Shown here one piece after another: positions 9,678 through 18,325 of a stretch of 64,000 nt of DNA (within the stretch, counting starts at the first letter, position 1; every line of letters begins with the position of its first letter). The DNA comes from Bradyrhizobium arachidis. Its GTDB lineage: Bacteria > Pseudomonadota > Alphaproteobacteria > Rhizobiales > Xanthobacteraceae. Both the position numbers and the translations under genes were made by a program. The notes under the pieces were generated by a model that saw nothing but the letters and a program-made list of their open reading frames with translations, ran no database searches and was not told where the DNA came from. Where the stretch lies: NCBI RefSeq assembly GCF_015291705.1, contig NZ_CP030050.1, forward strand, positions 6,882,001 to 6,946,000, given 5' to 3'.

Positions 9678-11396
9678 ATGCGTCGCCTGCTCGCCGCACT
9701 CTGCCTGCTCACCGCCGCGCTGTGGGCCGCGCCTGTCCTGGCGCAGACGCGCAGTCAGCTTGGCCCGCTCTGCACCACCGAGACCACGCCGGCGGACCAG
9801 ATGGTAGACGCCTGCACCAAGATCATCGCCCTGAAAGTGTTCAAGGGCGAGCAGCTCGCGACCGTCTATTTCTGGCGCGCGGTCGGCTGGAACAAGAAGG
9901 GCGACTACGCCAAGGTCATCGCGGATACGACCGAAGCGATCCGGCTGAAGCCGACCCAGGCGGTCTACAATCTGCGGGGATCGGCCTATTACGACAAGGG
10001 CGACTACGACATCGCGATCGCTGACTTTGACGATGCGCTCAAGCTCGGTCCGCCCAGCGGCATCATCTTCCACAATCGCGGCAATGCCTGGCGCGGCAAG
10101 CGCGACTACACCAAGGCGATCGCCGACTACGATGCCGCGATCAAGGCCGATCCAAAATCGGCGTTCTCGTTCCAGAACCGCGGCATCTCGAAGGAAGCGC
10201 TCGGCGATCTCGACGGCGCGCTCGCCGACATCAACCAGGCGATCCGGCTCGATCCGACGCTGCCGCAGCCACTGATCAACCGCACATCGATCTGGCGCGC
10301 CAAGGGCGAGCTCGATCGCGCCATCGCCGACGGCAGCGAGGCGATCCGGCTCGCCAAGGAGAAGCCGCCGGTCAACATCATGACGCCGCCGAACAGCGTG
10401 CTGATCTCCGGCTACACTCATCGCGCGCTGGCCTATGAGGCGAAAGGCGACTACGCCCACGCGCGCGAGGACTACAATGCCACGCTGGCGATCGTGGCTT
10501 CCGACGCCATCAGCAAAGCCAACCAGGCCACCGCAAAGGTGCGGCTGTCGCTGGTGACCGACGCCACCGCGCCGATCCCGCGCGATGCACCCTCACCCGC
10601 AACGCAGCCGGCGGCGGCCCCTGCTCCGCAGCAAACCGGCACCGCGCCCGCGCCTTCGCCTGCTCCGGCCGTTCGCGGCACGCGCATGGCGCTGATCATC
10701 GGCAATGGCGGCTATGCGCATGTCAAGGCGCTGCCCAATCCACCCAATGACGCGCGCGCCGTCGCCAAGAGCCTGCGCGACATCGGCTTCACGGTGTCGG
10801 AGGGCGTCGATCTCGACCGCGCCGCGATGCAGAAGATGACGCGCGACTTCTTGCGTGACGCGGCACGGGCGCAGGTCGCATTGGTCTACTATGCCGGCCA
10901 CGGCGTGCAGGTCGAGGGCCACAACTATCTCATTCCCGTCGACGTCGAGCTCAAGCCGGGCGCGAACATGACGGAGGCGATGATCGACATGGACGCGATC
11001 ATGGCCGGCCTCGACGACCAGGTCCGCACCAACATTCTGATCTTCGATGCCTGCCGCAACAATCCGATGGCGCAGAAGGTGGCGAGCGCCGGCACCAATC
11101 GTGCCATCGAGGGCGCCTCCGGCCTTGCCGCGCCGACGAGCCTGGGTGCCGGTGCGACGCTCGGCGCCGGCACGCTGATCGCCTTCGCCACCGCGCCGGG
11201 CCAAGTCGCGCTCGACGGCGAAGGCGCCAACTCGCCGTTCTCCGCCGCGTTGTCGCGCCATATCGGCACGCCGGGCCTGGAGGTGCAGCAGATGCTGACG
11301 CGGGTGCGGGCCGAAGTGGTGTCGAGCACGAAGAACAAGCAGGTGCCGTGGTCGAACTCGTCGCTGCTGGGCGAGGTTTACCTGGCGGAGAAGTGA
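9678..11396 (+). CDS. Exported TPR and caspase-like (peptidase C14) protein
   Basis: The 572-residue protein starts with a signal peptide (MRRLLAALCLLTAALWAAP…LAQ). Tetratricopeptide repeats cover about residues 60-280 (repeats with GDYAKVIADTTEAIRLKP and GDYDIAIADFDDALKLGP). A Pro/Ala-rich linker at about 295-330 leads to a caspase-like domain from RMALIIGNGGYAHVKALPNPPNDA onward; the catalytic His is in YYAGHGVQ and the catalytic Cys in IFDACRNNP, so the dyad is intact. Such periplasmic metacaspase-like proteins are widespread in Bradyrhizobium; targets are unknown. The gene is divergent from the HTH-methyltransferase gene and stands alone. Confidence 0.92.
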   Translation: MRRLLAALCLLTAALWAAPVLAQTRSQLGPLCTTETTPADQMVDACTKIIALKVFKGEQLATVYFWRAVGWNKKGDYAKVIADTTEAIRLKPTQAVYNLRGSAYYDKGDYDIAIADFDDALKLGPPSGIIFHNRGNAWRGKRDYTKAIADYDAAIKADPKSAFSFQNRGISKEALGDLDGALADINQAIRLDPTLPQPLINRTSIWRAKGELDRAIADGSEAIRLAKEKPPVNIMTPPNSVLISGYTHRALAYEAKGDYAHAREDYNATLAIVASDAISKANQATAKVRLSLVTDATAPIPRDAPSPATQPAAAPAPQQTGTAPAPSPAPAVRGTRMALIIGNGGYAHVKALPNPPNDARAVAKSLRDIGFTVSEGVDLDRAAMQKMTRDFLRDAARAQVALVYYAGHGVQVEGHNYLIPVDVELKPGANMTEAMIDMDAIMAGLDDQVRTNILIFDACRNNPMAQKVASAGTNRAIEGASGLAAPTSLGAGATLGAGTLIAFATAPGQVALDGEGANSPFSAALSRHIGTPGLEVQQMLTRVRAEVVSSTKNKQVPWSNSSLLGEVYLAEK

Positions 11397-11442
11397 CGGT
11401 GGGTCTGGTCCGTCTGTCGCGAGACGAGCGCGCTTCAAACAC

Positions 11443-11579
11443 GATGTCATCCCGGACAAGCGAAGCGCAGATCCGGGATCCATAACCACAGGCAGTGGTT
11501 TGGGCGAAGACTCGCAGTTGCCGGCTCGTCCTACAACCTTTCCCTGGGGTTATGGGTCCCCGCTTTCGCGGGGACGACA
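11443..11579. repeat. Interspersed hairpin repeat
   Basis: About 135 bp beginning GTCATCCCGGACAAGCGAAG and ending CGCTTTCGCGGGGACGAC, with internal matching pieces GGGATCCATAACC and GGGGTTATGGGTCCC. It lies between the converging caspase and MetE-like genes. The same GTCAT…ATGAC/GACGAC style of element recurs in three other gaps of this window. Confidence 0.6.
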
Positions 11580-11623
11580 CAGAGAGAGTGGCGAGACTCT
11601 CCCGCCTCGCCGGGAGCGGAGGC

Positions 11624-12742
11624 TTACTGGCCCCAAACTTCCTTCGCGATCTCGACCGCAAGGCCGAGCTTGGCCCACTGCTCTTCCTCGGAGAGGATGT
11701 TGCCCTCTTCGGTCGATGCAAAACCGCATTGCGGAGAGAGCGCGAGCTGCTCCAGCGGCGCGAACTTGGCGGCCTCTTCCAGACGGCGCTTGATGTCGTC
11801 CTTCTTCTCGAGCTCGCCGAACTTCGAGGTGATGACGCCGACCACGACGACCTTGTTGCCCTTGGGCAGGAAGCGCAGCGGCTCGAAGCCGCCGGCGCGG
11901 TCAGAGTCGTATTCGAGGAAGTAGCCGTCATAATTGGTGCCGGCGAGCATGGTCTCCGCCACCGGCTCGTAGCCGCCCGAGGAGATCCAGGTCGAGCGGA
12001 AATTGCCGCGGCAGACATGCGTCGTCACCACCATGTCGGCGGGCTTCTCGGCCAGCGCATAGTTGATGATGCGGGCATAGATCTGCTGGAGACCGTCCGG
12101 ATTGTCGCCGCGCTCGCGCGCCTTCTGCAACTCGTCCTGCGAGCAGAGATAGGCCCAGACGGTGTCGTCGAACTGGAGATAGCGGCAACCGGCGTCGTAG
12201 AACGCCTTGACGGCCTTGCGGTAGGTCTTGCCGAGGTCCTCGTAGAAAGCGTCGAGATCGGGATAAACGTCCTTGGAGATCGACTTGCGGCCGCCGCGGA
12301 AGTGCAGCACCGCCGGTGACGGGATCGTCATCTTGGCCGTAACGTGGGCCTGATCGGCAACCTTCTTCAGGAAGCGGAAGTGGTCCAGCATCGGGTGGGC
12401 GTCGGGAAAATCGAGCTTGCCGATCACACGCACCGCGTCGTGACGGGTCTGCACGCCCGTGAACTGGATGCCGGTGTCGGGGTGGAACAGCTCACAGCCG
12501 GTGAGCTTGGCGAGGAAGTCGAAATGCCACCAGGAGCGACGAAATTCGCCGTCGGTCGCGAGCTTCAGGCCGACCGAGGCCTGCTTGTGCACGACCTTCT
12601 CGATCTCCATGTCCTCGATCTTGCGCAGATCGTCGGCCGAGATCTCACCCTTCTCGAGCCTGGCTCGCGCGTCCTTGATCTTGGCGGGACGCAGGAGGCT
12701 GCCGACCTCGTCGGCGCGGAAGGGGGCTTTGGTTCGCTGCAT
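11624..12742 (-). CDS. MetE C-terminal-domain-like methyltransferase
   Basis: The 372-residue protein is a short, cobalamin-independent methionine synthase homologue holding only the catalytic C-terminal barrel (full MetE is about 750 residues). The zinc ligands are present: H and C in VTTHVCRGNF, E in YFLEYDSD and C in SPQCGFAS. Proteins of this size transfer methyl groups to thiols or serve as core methionine synthases; the methyl donor is uncertain because the folate-binding N-terminal half is missing. GGGAG before the ATG supports the start. It follows livF on the same strand after 20 bp, so it is probably the last gene of the first liv operon. Confidence 0.88.
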   Translation of the reverse strand: MQRTKAPFRADEVGSLLRPAKIKDARARLEKGEISADDLRKIEDMEIEKVVHKQASVGLKLATDGEFRRSWWHFDFLAKLTGCELFHPDTGIQFTGVQTRHDAVRVIGKLDFPDAHPMLDHFRFLKKVADQAHVTAKMTIPSPAVLHFRGGRKSISKDVYPDLDAFYEDLGKTYRKAVKAFYDAGCRYLQFDDTVWAYLCSQDELQKARERGDNPDGLQQIYARIINYALAEKPADMVVTTHVCRGNFRSTWISSGGYEPVAETMLAGTNYDGYFLEYDSDRAGGFEPLRFLPKGNKVVVVGVITSKFGELEKKDDIKRRLEEAAKFAPLEQLALSPQCGFASTEEGNILSEEEQWAKLGLAVEIAKEVWGQ

Positions 12743-12762
12743 TTGGTACTCCCGGGTATTTT

Positions 12763-13479
12763 CTAGTGGGCCGCCGCCCCTGCGACACCGAGGTGGCGCT
12801 CCAGGACCGACGGGTCGGCCTTCAGCGCGGCGCTCGGGGCGTCGTGGACGATCGTTCCGCGCTCCAATATCACAACGCGGTCGGCCAGCCCCAGAATCTT
12901 TTGGGCGTTCTGCTCAACGATGATCGAGCAGATGCCGCCAGCCCGGGTGATGGTCCCGATCGCCTTTAGCAGCTCCTCGACAATGATGGGGGCCAGGCCC
13001 TCGGTCGGCTCGTCCAGCAGCAGGACCTTTGGGTTGAGGGTCAGCGCACGGCCGATCGCCAGCATCTGCTGCTCGCCGCCGGAGAGCTGGTTGCCAAAGT
13101 TGCTCCGCCGCTCCTTCAGCCGCGGGAACATCTCGTAGACCTTCTCGACCGTCCATGGGCCGGGCTGGGCCACCGCGGTCATGTTCTCCTCGACCGTGAG
13201 CGAACGGAAGATGTTGCGCTCCTGCGGCACCCAGCCGATGCCGGCGCGCGCCCGCTGATCGGGCCGCAAGGCCGTGACATCGGTGCCGGCGAGCCCGACG
13301 GTGCCGGAGAAGCGGCGGGTGACGCCGACAATGGAGTTGATCAGCGTGGTCTTGCCGGTGCCGTTACGGCCGAGCAGCGCCAACACCTGCCCCTCTGCGA
13401 GGCGCAGGCTCATGTTGGGCAGCACCACCGCCTCGCCATAGCCAGCGCGCAAGGCCTCGATCGCGAGCAGGTCAGACAT
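12763..13479 (-). CDS. livF: Branched-chain-type ABC transporter ATP-binding protein LivF
   Basis: A 238-residue ATPase of the LivF type: Walker A GRNGTGKTTLI at about 37-47, signature LSGGEQQMLAIGRAL and Walker B VLLLDEPTEGL followed by the LivF-typical APIIVEELL. It overlaps the end of livG by 8 bp, so the two ATPases are translationally coupled. With LivG it energises import through LivH/LivM. Confidence 0.95.
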   Translation of the reverse strand: MSDLLAIEALRAGYGEAVVLPNMSLRLAEGQVLALLGRNGTGKTTLINSIVGVTRRFSGTVGLAGTDVTALRPDQRARAGIGWVPQERNIFRSLTVEENMTAVAQPGPWTVEKVYEMFPRLKERRSNFGNQLSGGEQQMLAIGRALTLNPKVLLLDEPTEGLAPIIVEELLKAIGTITRAGGICSIIVEQNAQKILGLADRVVILERGTIVHDAPSAALKADPSVLERHLGVAGAAAH

Positions 13480-14227
13480 TGACCGCCTCCTCGCCGAGAT
13501 AGACTGCCTTCACTTGCGGATCGCGCGCGACCTGCTCGGGCGGCCCTTCGGTCAGCAGAGCGCCGGAGACCAGCACCGAGATGCGGTCGGCAAACGAGAA
13601 CACGAGGTCCATGTCGTGCTCGATCAGGAGCACCGTGACATCGCGCGGCAGGCTGCCTACGACGGCGAGAATATCGTGGCGCTCGCTCTCGGGCACGCCG
13701 GCGGCGGGCTCGTCCAGCAGCAGCACACGCGGCTTGGCGGCGATCGCAACCGCGATCTCGAGCAGGCGCTGCTTGCCGTAAGGCAGTGTGACGGTCTCTT
13801 CGTTCATGACGTCGAGCAGATGGAAGCGCCTCAGGAGATCGGCGATCTCGTCATTGACGTCGTTGCGCGTGCCCATCCGCCGCCACCAGTCGCCGCCATG
13901 GCCGAGACGCTCGGAGACGGCAAGGCCAATGGTCTCCAGCGGCGTCAGGTCGGGATAGAGCTGGTTGATCTGGAAGGTGCGCGACAGGCCGCGCAGCACG
14001 CGCTTGTGCACCGGCAGGTCGGTGATGTCCTGGCCTTCGAGCAGGATGCGGCCGGAGTTCGGCTTCAGCACCCCGGTGAGCTGGTTGATGACCGTGGTCT
14101 TGCCGGCGCCGTTCGGGCCGATCAGCGCGTGACGGGCGCCCTGCTTGACCTTGAGCGACAGGTCGCGCGTCACGCGCAGGCCGCCAAAGGTCTTTTCGAG
14201 GTTCTGGGTCTCGAGCGCGATGGTCAT
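13472..14227 (-). CDS. livG: Branched-chain-type ABC transporter ATP-binding protein LivG
   Basis: The 251-residue ATPase begins MTIALETQNLEKTFGG; the open frame extends far upstream but that is an overlap with livM in another frame. Walker A is GPNGAGKTTVI, Walker B VLLLDEPAAGVPESE, H-loop LLIEHDMDLV. The signature region reads TLPYGKQRLLEIAVAI rather than LSGGQ, which is usual for LivG. The start overlaps the livM stop by 4 bp. Confidence 0.95.
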   Translation of the reverse strand: MTIALETQNLEKTFGGLRVTRDLSLKVKQGARHALIGPNGAGKTTVINQLTGVLKPNSGRILLEGQDITDLPVHKRVLRGLSRTFQINQLYPDLTPLETIGLAVSERLGHGGDWWRRMGTRNDVNDEIADLLRRFHLLDVMNEETVTLPYGKQRLLEIAVAIAAKPRVLLLDEPAAGVPESERHDILAVVGSLPRDVTVLLIEHDMDLVFSFADRISVLVSGALLTEGPPEQVARDPQVKAVYLGEEAVNV

Positions 14228-15252
14228 GCGTCGCTCTCCGGCACGGCGACGACGGCCTTGCGCCCGGCCACCTGCTTGATGACGAGGTTCGGCACATACA
14301 GCACCCAGCGATGCAGGCGCTGGCGGCCGACCAGCACGATCACGACCAGCACGAGGCCGATCCAGAACTGCCAGTATTGCGGGGTGATGGTGGAGAACAC
14401 TTCCTGGAGCATGCGGAAGATCACCGCGCCGATCAGGCCGCCATAGAGATAGCCGGTGCCGCCGATCACCAGCACCAGCATCAAGTCGGCGGAACGCTCG
14501 AAGGCGAACACGTCGAGCGAGGCGATCGCGGTGGTCTGGGTGAACAGCGCACCGGCGATGCCGGCATAGAACGCAGCCAGCGTGTAGATCGCGATCAGTC
14601 GACGATTGACAGGGATGCCAATCGCGGCAGCCCGCAGCGGATTGTTCTTGATCGCGCGCAGCGACAGGCCGAACGGGGAATGCACGACGCGGCGGGCGAA
14701 CAGGAACAGTAGGAACAGGACGGCGAGCGAATAGAAGAAGCCGGCCTTGCCGAACATGTCGAACGGAATCTCGCCGAAGATCGGCTGCATCTCGATCCCC
14801 TGCAGGCCGTCGGTGCCGCCGGTGATGTTGGAGAAGCGTTCGGCGAGCGCCTCCAGCAGCAGCGCGATGCCGAGCGTGACCATCAACCGCGTCAGGTCGA
14901 CGCCGCGGATCACCAGGAAGCTGGTGGCAAAGCCGAGCACCATCGCGGCAAGGCCGGCAACGATCAGGGCCAGCACGGGCTCCTTGACGATGCCGTGCAG
15001 CGCAAGCAGTCCCGCAGCGTAAGCGCCGACGCCGAAGAAGGCGGCATGGCCGAGCGAGACGATGCCGGCATAGCCGAGGATCAGATCGAGCGACATCGTG
15101 AACAGCGCCAGGCGCAGGATGTCGGTCATGATCAGATAACGCGTGGGGAACAGGAAGCCGCAGGCCAGCACGATCAGCCAAAAGGCGACTTCGCCATAGT
15201 GCCAGCGCGCCTGGCGCTGGGCGTGATAACCGACGTCGGAAGAAGCGCTCAT
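14224..15252 (-). CDS. livM: Branched-chain-type ABC transporter permease LivM
   Basis: The 342-residue inner-membrane permease has about nine hydrophobic segments and the LivM hallmark DLILGYAGIVSLGHAAFFGVG near the N-terminus, plus ALRAIKNNPLRAAAIGI-type EAA-like loop. I start it at 15252 (MSASSDVGYHAQ), eight bp after the livH stop. It ends with a charged cytoplasmic tail (VAGRKAVVAVPESDA). Confidence 0.94.
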   Translation of the reverse strand: MSASSDVGYHAQRQARWHYGEVAFWLIVLACGFLFPTRYLIMTDILRLALFTMSLDLILGYAGIVSLGHAAFFGVGAYAAGLLALHGIVKEPVLALIVAGLAAMVLGFATSFLVIRGVDLTRLMVTLGIALLLEALAERFSNITGGTDGLQGIEMQPIFGEIPFDMFGKAGFFYSLAVLFLLFLFARRVVHSPFGLSLRAIKNNPLRAAAIGIPVNRRLIAIYTLAAFYAGIAGALFTQTTAIASLDVFAFERSADLMLVLVIGGTGYLYGGLIGAVIFRMLQEVFSTITPQYWQFWIGLVLVVIVLVGRQRLHRWVLYVPNLVIKQVAGRKAVVAVPESDA

Positions 15253-15260
15253 CGGCAAAC

Positions 15261-16130
15261 TCAACGCGCGGCCGTGCGGCCGAACAGGCCGTTCGGGCGC
15301 CAGATCAGGATCACGATCATCATGGTGTAGATCACGAAGGGGCCCATCTTCGGCACGTAATATTTGCCGGCGACGTCGCCGATGCCGAGCAGAAGCGAGG
15401 CCAGGAATGGTCCGGTGATCGAGGACGAGCCGCCGACGGTGACCACGATCAGGAAGTAGATCATGAACTTCAGCGGGAAATACGGATCGAGGCCGAGGAT
15501 CTCGGCGCTGAGCGCGCCGCCGAGACCGGCGAGCCCACATCCGAAGGCAAAGGTGAAGGCGAACACCTGCGGGACGTTGATGCCGAGGCCGCTGGCCGCA
15601 CGGGGATCGTCGACCGCGGCGCGCAGGCGGCTGCCGAAACGGGTCTTCGCCAGCACCATCTGCAGGCCGATGGTGAGCAGGCCGCAGATCACGATGATCA
15701 TCAATCGGTAGCGGCCGATGCCCACGCCGAACACGTCGAACTGGCCCTGGAGCGCGGCCGGCAGGTTGATGAAGACGCGCGAGGAGCCCTGAATGTAGTC
15801 GACGGCTGCGACCGACATGAAGGTCAGACCGATGGTGAACAGCACCTGGTCGAGATGGCTGCGCGTATAGAGATGACGGTAGAGCGTGCGCTCGAGCAGG
15901 ATGCCGATCGCGGCCGAGGAGACGAAGGCGAGCGGCAGCGCGGCGAAGAACGGCCAGCCCATCCGGTTGACCAGCACCATGCAGACATAGCCGCCGGCCA
16001 TGGCGAAGGCACCGTGCGCGAGATTGACGAAGTTCATCAGGCCGAGCGTGACCGCGAGCCCGCAGGCGAGCACGAACAGCAGCATGCCGTAGGCAACGCC
16101 ATCGAACAGGTTGGTGAGGATTGCGGTCAT
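15261..16130 (-). CDS. livH: Branched-chain-type ABC transporter permease LivH
   Basis: The 289-residue permease shows the LivH pattern: LFDGVAYGMLLFVLACGLAVTLGLMNFVNLAHGAF at the N-terminus, a cytoplasmic loop RFGSRLRAAVDDPRAASGLGIN and a C-terminus ending WRPNGLFGRTAAR. It pairs with LivM. A 135-bp gap containing a hairpin and a repeat separates it from livK upstream. Confidence 0.94.
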   Translation of the reverse strand: MTAILTNLFDGVAYGMLLFVLACGLAVTLGLMNFVNLAHGAFAMAGGYVCMVLVNRMGWPFFAALPLAFVSSAAIGILLERTLYRHLYTRSHLDQVLFTIGLTFMSVAAVDYIQGSSRVFINLPAALQGQFDVFGVGIGRYRLMIIVICGLLTIGLQMVLAKTRFGSRLRAAVDDPRAASGLGINVPQVFAFTFAFGCGLAGLGGALSAEILGLDPYFPLKFMIYFLIVVTVGGSSSITGPFLASLLLGIGDVAGKYYVPKMGPFVIYTMMIVILIWRPNGLFGRTAAR

Positions 16131-16158
16131 CGAGGCTGGACTAATCCTGATAGTCGTT

Positions 16159-16250
16159 CGTCATTCCGGGGCAGCGCGCAGCGCTGAACCCGGAATCTCG
16201 TTTCAACAATCTCGAGATCTCGGGGTCGCGCTAATGCGCGCCCCGGGATG
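16159..16250. repeat. Interspersed hairpin repeat
   Basis: An element starting GTCATTCCGGGGCAGCGCGC and ending GCGCGCCCCGGGATGAC, with an inner CTCG…GAGATCTCGGGG piece. The two ends are near-inverted copies (GTCATTCCGGGG / CCCCGGGATGAC). It is located inside the livK-livH gap and may form a hairpin in the mRNA, stabilising the livK message. Confidence 0.55.
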
Positions 16251-16268
16251 ACCCGCTTTCGCGGGTCA
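16249..16268 (-). terminator. Hairpin at the end of livK
   Basis: An 8-bp stem (TGACCCGC, loop TTTC on the plus strand, GCGGGTCA) includes the livK stop codon itself; on the minus strand the loop is GAAA, a stable GNRA tetraloop. This probably lowers read-through so that livK, needed in excess, is expressed above livHMGF. Confidence 0.5.
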
Positions 16269-17444
16269 CTTCTTGGTCTTGCCGAGATCCTTGACGGCTT
16301 CGAAGGTCGCGAACTCGACGTTGTAGAGCTCGCCGTCGACCTTCTCGACCTTGCGGATGTAGATGTTCTGCACGATGTCGCGGGTCTCGGGGTCGATCGA
16401 GATTGGGCCCCGCGGGCTCTCCCACTTCTGGCCCTTCATCGCCTCGATCAGCTTGTCGCCGTTGGTATCGCCATTGGTCTTCTTCAGCGCCTCGTAAATG
16501 AGGTGGATGCCGTCATAGCCGCTCACCGCCATGAAGCCAGGACGGTTGCCGAAGGCTTTCTTGTAGGCCGCGACGAAGTCCTTGTTCATCTGCGAGGGAT
16601 GCGCCGCCGAGTAGAGGTGCGCGGTGACCGTGCCGAGCACGGCGTCGCCCATGTTGTTGAGCAGGTCGTCATCGGTGACGTCACCCGGTCCGATCACCTT
16701 GATGCCGGCCTTGTCGAGGCCGCGCTCGGCATATTGCTTCATGAAGTTGCCGCCCTGGCCGGCCGGCACGAATACGAAGATCGCGTCGGGCTTGGCGTCC
16801 TTCATGCGCTGCAGGAACGGCGCGAAGTCTGGGTTGGCGAGCGGGGTCTTCACCTCTTCGACCACTTCGCCGCCGCCGGCGGTGAAGTTCTGCTTGAAGA
16901 AGTTGAGCGCGTCATTGCCCGGCGCGTAGTCCGAGGTCAGCGTCGCGACCTTCTTGATGCCGTTCTTCACCGCCCAGTCGCCGATGATGGTCGAGGACTG
17001 TGCCAGCGTGAAGCTGGTGCGCACGATATAGGGCGAGCGCTCGGTGATGATGGAGGTACCGGCCGCCATCACGACTTCCGGAATCTTGGCCTGCGTAGCG
17101 AGCGGCGCGGCGGCGAGCGCCGCCGGCGTCACGCCGAAGCCGGCGATGAAATTGACCTTGTCGTTGACGATCAGCTCCTGCGCGGCGGTCTTGGTCTTGT
17201 CCGGAATCGCCGCATCGTCCTTGACGATGATCTCGACCTTCTTGCCGGCGACAGTATCGCCCTTCTGCTGCATGTAGAGCTTGATCGCGTTTTCGATCTG
17301 CTTGCCGGTCGAGGCCTGGCCGCCGGTCATCGGCAGGATCAGGCCGACCTTGACGGTGTCCTCGGCCTTGGCCGGCGCGAGCGTCGCAAGGCCTGCGATA
17401 GCGGCTGCCGCTGCAGTGCGCGAAAACATTTTGCGTTCGAACAT
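16266..17444 (-). CDS. livK: Branched-chain-type ABC transporter substrate-binding protein
   Basis: The 392-residue periplasmic binding protein has a signal peptide (SRTAAAAAIAGLATLAPAKA) and then the type I binding-protein start EDTVKVGLILPMTGGQASTGKQIE. I use the ATG at 17444 because GGGGAGGG sits seven bases before it. It is first in the liv operon (livK-H-M-G-F plus the MetE-like gene). The family binds amino acids, but in Bradyrhizobium many members bind aromatic or aliphatic acids, so the ligand is open. Confidence 0.93.
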   Translation of the reverse strand: MFERKMFSRTAAAAAIAGLATLAPAKAEDTVKVGLILPMTGGQASTGKQIENAIKLYMQQKGDTVAGKKVEIIVKDDAAIPDKTKTAAQELIVNDKVNFIAGFGVTPAALAAAPLATQAKIPEVVMAAGTSIITERSPYIVRTSFTLAQSSTIIGDWAVKNGIKKVATLTSDYAPGNDALNFFKQNFTAGGGEVVEEVKTPLANPDFAPFLQRMKDAKPDAIFVFVPAGQGGNFMKQYAERGLDKAGIKVIGPGDVTDDDLLNNMGDAVLGTVTAHLYSAAHPSQMNKDFVAAYKKAFGNRPGFMAVSGYDGIHLIYEALKKTNGDTNGDKLIEAMKGQKWESPRGPISIDPETRDIVQNIYIRKVEKVDGELYNVEFATFEAVKDLGKTKK

Positions 17445-17447
17445 CAA

Positions 17448-17967
17448 ATGTCCCTCCCCTTAATTCCTGACCTCTTGTGCGACGGACCGAGTGCCCGGTC
17501 CTTGCCTCAGTTTAGCTCACGCACGCGCGATATCGCGCGCCACATGGCGTCTTTCGCGCCCTCATTGTCAATCGGACGTTTGGCGACCCTTCGGCGCAAG
17601 CCGAGCGTTCCGATTTGCCGACGGCGAGGAGCAGTGTCGCGGTTACGTTGGGGTAACCTGAGTTTCCCGCTCGCGCCCGCCTCCATTTGTACGATTGTAC
17701 AAATAAAATGGACCTGTCAACGAAAAAGCCCTTCCGCTGCCCAAGCCAATTTGTCGCGAGACTGCTGTCGCAGTCTAGGAACGCGAGCGGTGGCGTGGAT
17801 GGACGATTTCGTCCACCTTTTGCAGAATTCCGACATCGGCGAGGTCGTGGTAGTAAAGGCTCGGTAACAAATTACCTACCTCGAATAAGCCTATTTTACC
17901 TTGTTGAAGGCTACTCTCCCGACGCCAGCCCGAGCTGGCGCCCCATGACAGAAGCCGTGCTCCCACA
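17448..17967. promoter_or_regulatory. Leader region between livK and a lipoprotein gene with two palindromes
   Basis: I see no convincing gene in these 520 bp, although a 153-codon frame crosses it. Two palindromes are present. One is ATTTGTAC-GATT-GTACAAAT at 17685-17704 (8-bp perfect arms), embedded in the most AT-rich part. The other is GGTTAC-GTTGGG-GTAACC at 17641-17658. Both are operator-like; the region must hold the promoter of the liv operon and of the lipoprotein gene. Confidence 0.5.
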
Positions 17968-18252
17968 ATGCCCAAGTCTTTCCGCTCCGTCCTCGCCCTC
18001 ATTGCGCTCGCTGCGGGGCTGTGCGGCTGCGGCACGGTCAACGAGAGAATGTCGGCCGAAATGGGCGACTACATTCCGCGATGGGCTGGCGGCTTGCCGG
18101 CGGACGCCCCGCCGCGGCCGGGCACGGCACAGTACGAGGCATGGATGAAGGAACGCGAACGCAAGCGGCTGCTGCCGGCGGCCGATCGCGAGAAGGAAGA
18201 GCAGGCGCAAAAGGGCGCGACGGGGTCAGCGTCGGGCGGCGCGGTACGTTAA
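17968..18252 (+). CDS. Small lipoprotein
   Basis: The 94-residue product has a lipoprotein signal peptide: MPKSFRSVLALIALAAG followed by the lipobox LCGC, so the mature chain would begin at the Cys at about residue 20. The mature part is short and rich in charged residues (EAWMKERERKRLLPAADREKEE) with a Gly/Ser tail. No catalytic motif is visible; it is probably a periplasm-facing membrane anchor protein of unknown role. It converges with purU. Confidence 0.72.
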   Translation: MPKSFRSVLALIALAAGLCGCGTVNERMSAEMGDYIPRWAGGLPADAPPRPGTAQYEAWMKERERKRLLPAADREKEEQAQKGATGSASGGAVR

Positions 18253-18263
18253 GGGAGCGAATG

Positions 18264-18325
18264 GCGAATAGGGAGTGGCGAATATGGCCGCTCTTTCTAT
18301 GCGCTACTCGCCACTCACGATTCGC
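18264..18325. terminator. Bidirectional hairpin between lipoprotein gene and purU
   Basis: Imperfect 21-bp arms (GCGAATAGGGAGTGGCGAATA and TACTCGCCACTCACGATTCGC) flank a 20-base loop. Placed between converging genes, it can serve both as terminator. Confidence 0.55.

Noticed and set aside
17687..18148. 153-codon plus-strand frame ahead of the lipoprotein gene
   Set aside because: It overlaps the lipoprotein gene in another frame and begins in the palindromic operator; no motif is seen.
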